DNA from: Massilia sp.
GTDB taxonomy: Bacteria; Pseudomonadota; Gammaproteobacteria; Burkholderiales; Burkholderiaceae_D
Direction: 5' to 3'
Assembly (NCBI GenBank): GCA_003484545.1
Contig: DNCF01000528.1
Location: 1 to 7,695 of the forward strand
DNA: 7,695 nt
Positions 6,332 through 7,695 of this stretch are shown one piece after another. A program made the translations under genes and the position numbers. Within the stretch, counting starts at the first letter, position 1, and every line of letters begins with the position of its first letter. The notes under the pieces were generated by a model, which worked only from the letters and a program-made list of their open reading frames with translations, did not search any database and was not told the origin of the DNA.

Positions 6332-6362
6332 ACAAGGCTTGCACACCGGTCCCGAAACACAC

Positions 6363-7695
6363 TCACCTGCGCGGCAGCGGCGTCCCCTTGTCGATCACCT
6401 CGCGGCAATCTCCCTTGAAGCGCGCATTGTCGTAGTCGGCCCAGCCGTAGCTGTCGACGTAGCGCTTGTGGCGCTTCAACTTGTCGCTGGCGATGCTGCG
6501 CTCGAGGCGCTCGTCGGGATAGCGGATATCTCCCAGGTCGACCAGGGTGTGGAACACGTTCTCGGTCGACAGGCGCGCCTTGCGGTGGCGCCGGAGCTGT
6601 TCCACCTTGCCAGGGAAGCGCTCGCCGTACAGGTTCGAATACCAGACGAAGGCCGGCACGTGGAATTCGTACTGGGTGTTGTGGCCGTGGAAGGCGAGCT
6701 TGCAGGACTTGTCGTACAGGGTCTGGCCGTGGTCGGCCACGTACATCAGCGCCGCCGCCTTCTCCGGCGCCTTCAGCTTGCCGATCACCTGGGCCAGGAA
6801 CCAGTCGGTGTACAGGATCGCGTTGTCGTAACTGTTGCTCAGCAGCGGCTCGATCGCGTCGTCGGTGACGACCGGCTTGTCGACGCCGCGCAGCGAGGGC
6901 GTCCACTTGTCGAAGCGGGCCGGATAGCGGTGCGCGTAGTTCCAGTGGCTGCCGAGCGTGTGCAGGACGATCAGTTTTTTCGGGGCCGGATCCGCCAGTG
7001 CCCGTTCGAAGGGTTCGAACAGCACCTCGTCCAGGTTCGACCGGGTGGTGAAGCCGCCCAGGTTCAGGAACTCGACCCGGTCGGCCTCCTTGGCGAACAC
7101 CGACACCGGCGTGTCGAACTTGCCGAACGAGATCTGGTTCGACAGCCAGAAGGTTTTATAGCCGGCCTCCTTGAATGCGGTCAGGAAGGATTTTTCGTTG
7201 AAGCCGTCCTTCAGGCTCTGCATTGCGGGCTTGCGCGAGATGATGACCGGCACCGACAGGCGCGTCGCCGATACCGAGGTGATCAGGTCCTGCAGCGCCA
7301 CCAGGTTTGCTTCCTGCTCGAGCAGGGGATTGGTCTGGCGCGCATAGCCGTTGATGCTCCAGCGGTCGTAGCGCGCCGATTCGCCCAGCACCATCACCAA
7401 TACGTCCGGCGTTGTGTCCGGATCGGCCTGGCGCGCATCGAAGCGGAAGGCGGCGCTGCGTCCGTTCAGCTCGGCGAGGTAGACCCGCTCCTTGTAGAAG
7501 TCGACGCCGCGCGCGACCAGGCCGAAGGGCCAGGAACGGGCAAAGGCGTCGAGCTCGACCGGCAGCCGCGCCCAGTGCGGCAGGCTGGGGGGCGCGGCCG
7601 GCCGCGCGGCCGGTGTGGGCGTGGCCTTGCCGGCCGCGACCAGGTGAACCTGGGCCGATCGCCGCGCGCAGCATACGCACCGCTTCGCCGACGAT
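6363..7695 (-). CDS. phosphoethanolamine transferase catalytic domain, sulfatase/alkaline-phosphatase fold (5' end cut by window edge)
   Basis: The frame is open from the TGA at 6363-6365 to the window edge, giving about 443 visible residues. No ATG or GTG occurs in frame above 7400, so the N-terminal membrane segments lie outside. A TTG at 7398-7400 opens no real gene, because conserved-looking sequence (WPFGLVARGVDFYKERVYL) lies before it. Counting from that TTG, the motifs are GESARYDRWSINGY at 6-19, with E7 as metal ligand and S8 at the nucleophile position; HTLGSH at 147-152; YDNAILYTDWFL at 191-202; VADHG at 221-225 with metal ligands D223 and H224; and FHGH at 237-240. This pattern is that of the EptA/CptA/OpgE family: inner-membrane enzymes moving phosphoethanolamine from phosphatidylethanolamine onto lipid A, LPS core or periplasmic glucans. 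The acceptor cannot be told. An alanine/proline-rich linker (about 7565-7625) precedes the catalytic domain. The reading frame above about 7640 is doubtful. Confidence 0.9.
   Translation of the reverse strand, partial: SSAKRCVCCARRSAQVHLVAAGKATPTPAARPAAPPSLPHWARLPVELDAFARSWPFGLVARGVDFYKERVYLAELNGRSAAFRFDARQADPDTTPDVLVMVLGESARYDRWSINGYARQTNPLLEQEANLVALQDLITSVSATRLSVPVIISRKPAMQSLKDGFNEKSFLTAFKEAGYKTFWLSNQISFGKFDTPVSVFAKEADRVEFLNLGGFTTRSNLDEVLFEPFERALADPAPKKLIVLHTLGSHWNYAHRYPARFDKWTPSLRGVDKPVVTDDAIEPLLSNSYDNAILYTDWFLAQVIGKLKAPEKAAALMYVADHGQTLYDKSCKLAFHGHNTQYEFHVPAFVWYSNLYGERFPGKVEQLRRHRKARLSTENVFHTLVDLGDIRYPDERLERSIASDKLKRHKRYVDSYGWADYDNARFKGDCREVIDKGTPLPRR
7598..7613. repeat. 16-base perfect palindrome inside the transferase linker
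   Basis: CCGGCCGCGCGGCCGG equals its own reverse complement. It encodes part of the Ala/Pro-rich linker of the transferase and lies close to a run of six G (7587-7592). Such all-GC palindromes beside a homopolymer are places where sequencing or replication slips, which matters for the frame question just upstream. Confidence 0.6.

Larger units (their letters stand above)
6024..6362. other. 339-base intergenic region, no supported gene
   Basis: Between the transferase stop codon and the hydrolase start. It holds the long inverted repeat (6140-6331), a palindrome (6067-6080) and the hydrolase ribosome binding site (6031-6037). Open frames crossing it on both strands (6020-6346 minus, 6047-6418 plus) read straight through the repeat and lack coding character. 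I see no tRNA or terminator with a T-run. A weak -10-like TACATT on the minus strand (6104-6109) has no matching -35. Confidence 0.8.

Noticed and set aside
6020..6346. 108-residue open frame on the minus strand (DPRGHECPPYG-type peptide)
   Set aside because: It reads through the long inverted repeat; peptides of this kind arise from the repeat rather than from a gene, and the frame runs into the start codon of the hydrolase.
7156..7680. 174-residue open frame on the minus strand overlapping the transferase
   Set aside because: Below about 7640 it is arginine/proline-rich noise beside the true catalytic frame. Only its first dozen residues look coding-like, and these are discussed as a possible frame break.

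Overview
The window comes from a GC-rich genome (about two thirds G+C by eye). Every gene I can support lies on the minus strand, so transcription runs from high to low coordinates. The product types, the codon bias and a GTGGGCAC/GTGCCCAC-type intergenic repeat fit a betaproteobacterium of the Oxalobacteraceae (Massilia/Duganella-like). That placement is inference from family resemblance, not from a marker gene.

Layout in order of transcription: (1) 7695-6363, the catalytic part of an alkaline-phosphatase-fold phosphoethanolamine transferase, cut at its 5' end by the window edge. (2) 6362-6024, a 339-base intergenic stretch filled mostly by a long imperfect inverted repeat (6140-6331), followed by a short perfect palindrome and a strong ribosome binding site. 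(3) 6023-4686, an exported class C beta-lactamase-fold serine hydrolase resembling 6-aminohexanoate-dimer hydrolase (NylB). (4) 4685-4522, an intergenic stretch with a dense cluster of GTCCG/CGGAC words and, next to the following gene, an operator-like inverted repeat. (5) 4521-1, a tightly spaced operon for a MacAB-like tripartite exporter: periplasmic adaptor, ABC ATPase, FtsX-type permease 1 and FtsX-type permease 2, the last cut at its 3' end by the window edge.

The four exporter genes should work together. The membrane-anchored adaptor reaches through the periplasm, the ATPase powers the pump or acts as a mechanotransmitter, and the two different permeases probably form a heterodimer. 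No outer-membrane channel is encoded here, so a TolC-like partner would have to come from elsewhere. The substrate cannot be told from the sequence. The transferase and the hydrolase are both envelope-located enzymes but are separated by large gaps and need not be co-regulated with the exporter.

The strongest non-coding signal is the 192-base inverted repeat. Its arms keep their internal spacing exactly in the outer 46 positions, but one copy has a 21-base core where the other has 6. No complete new defence or mobile system is visible.
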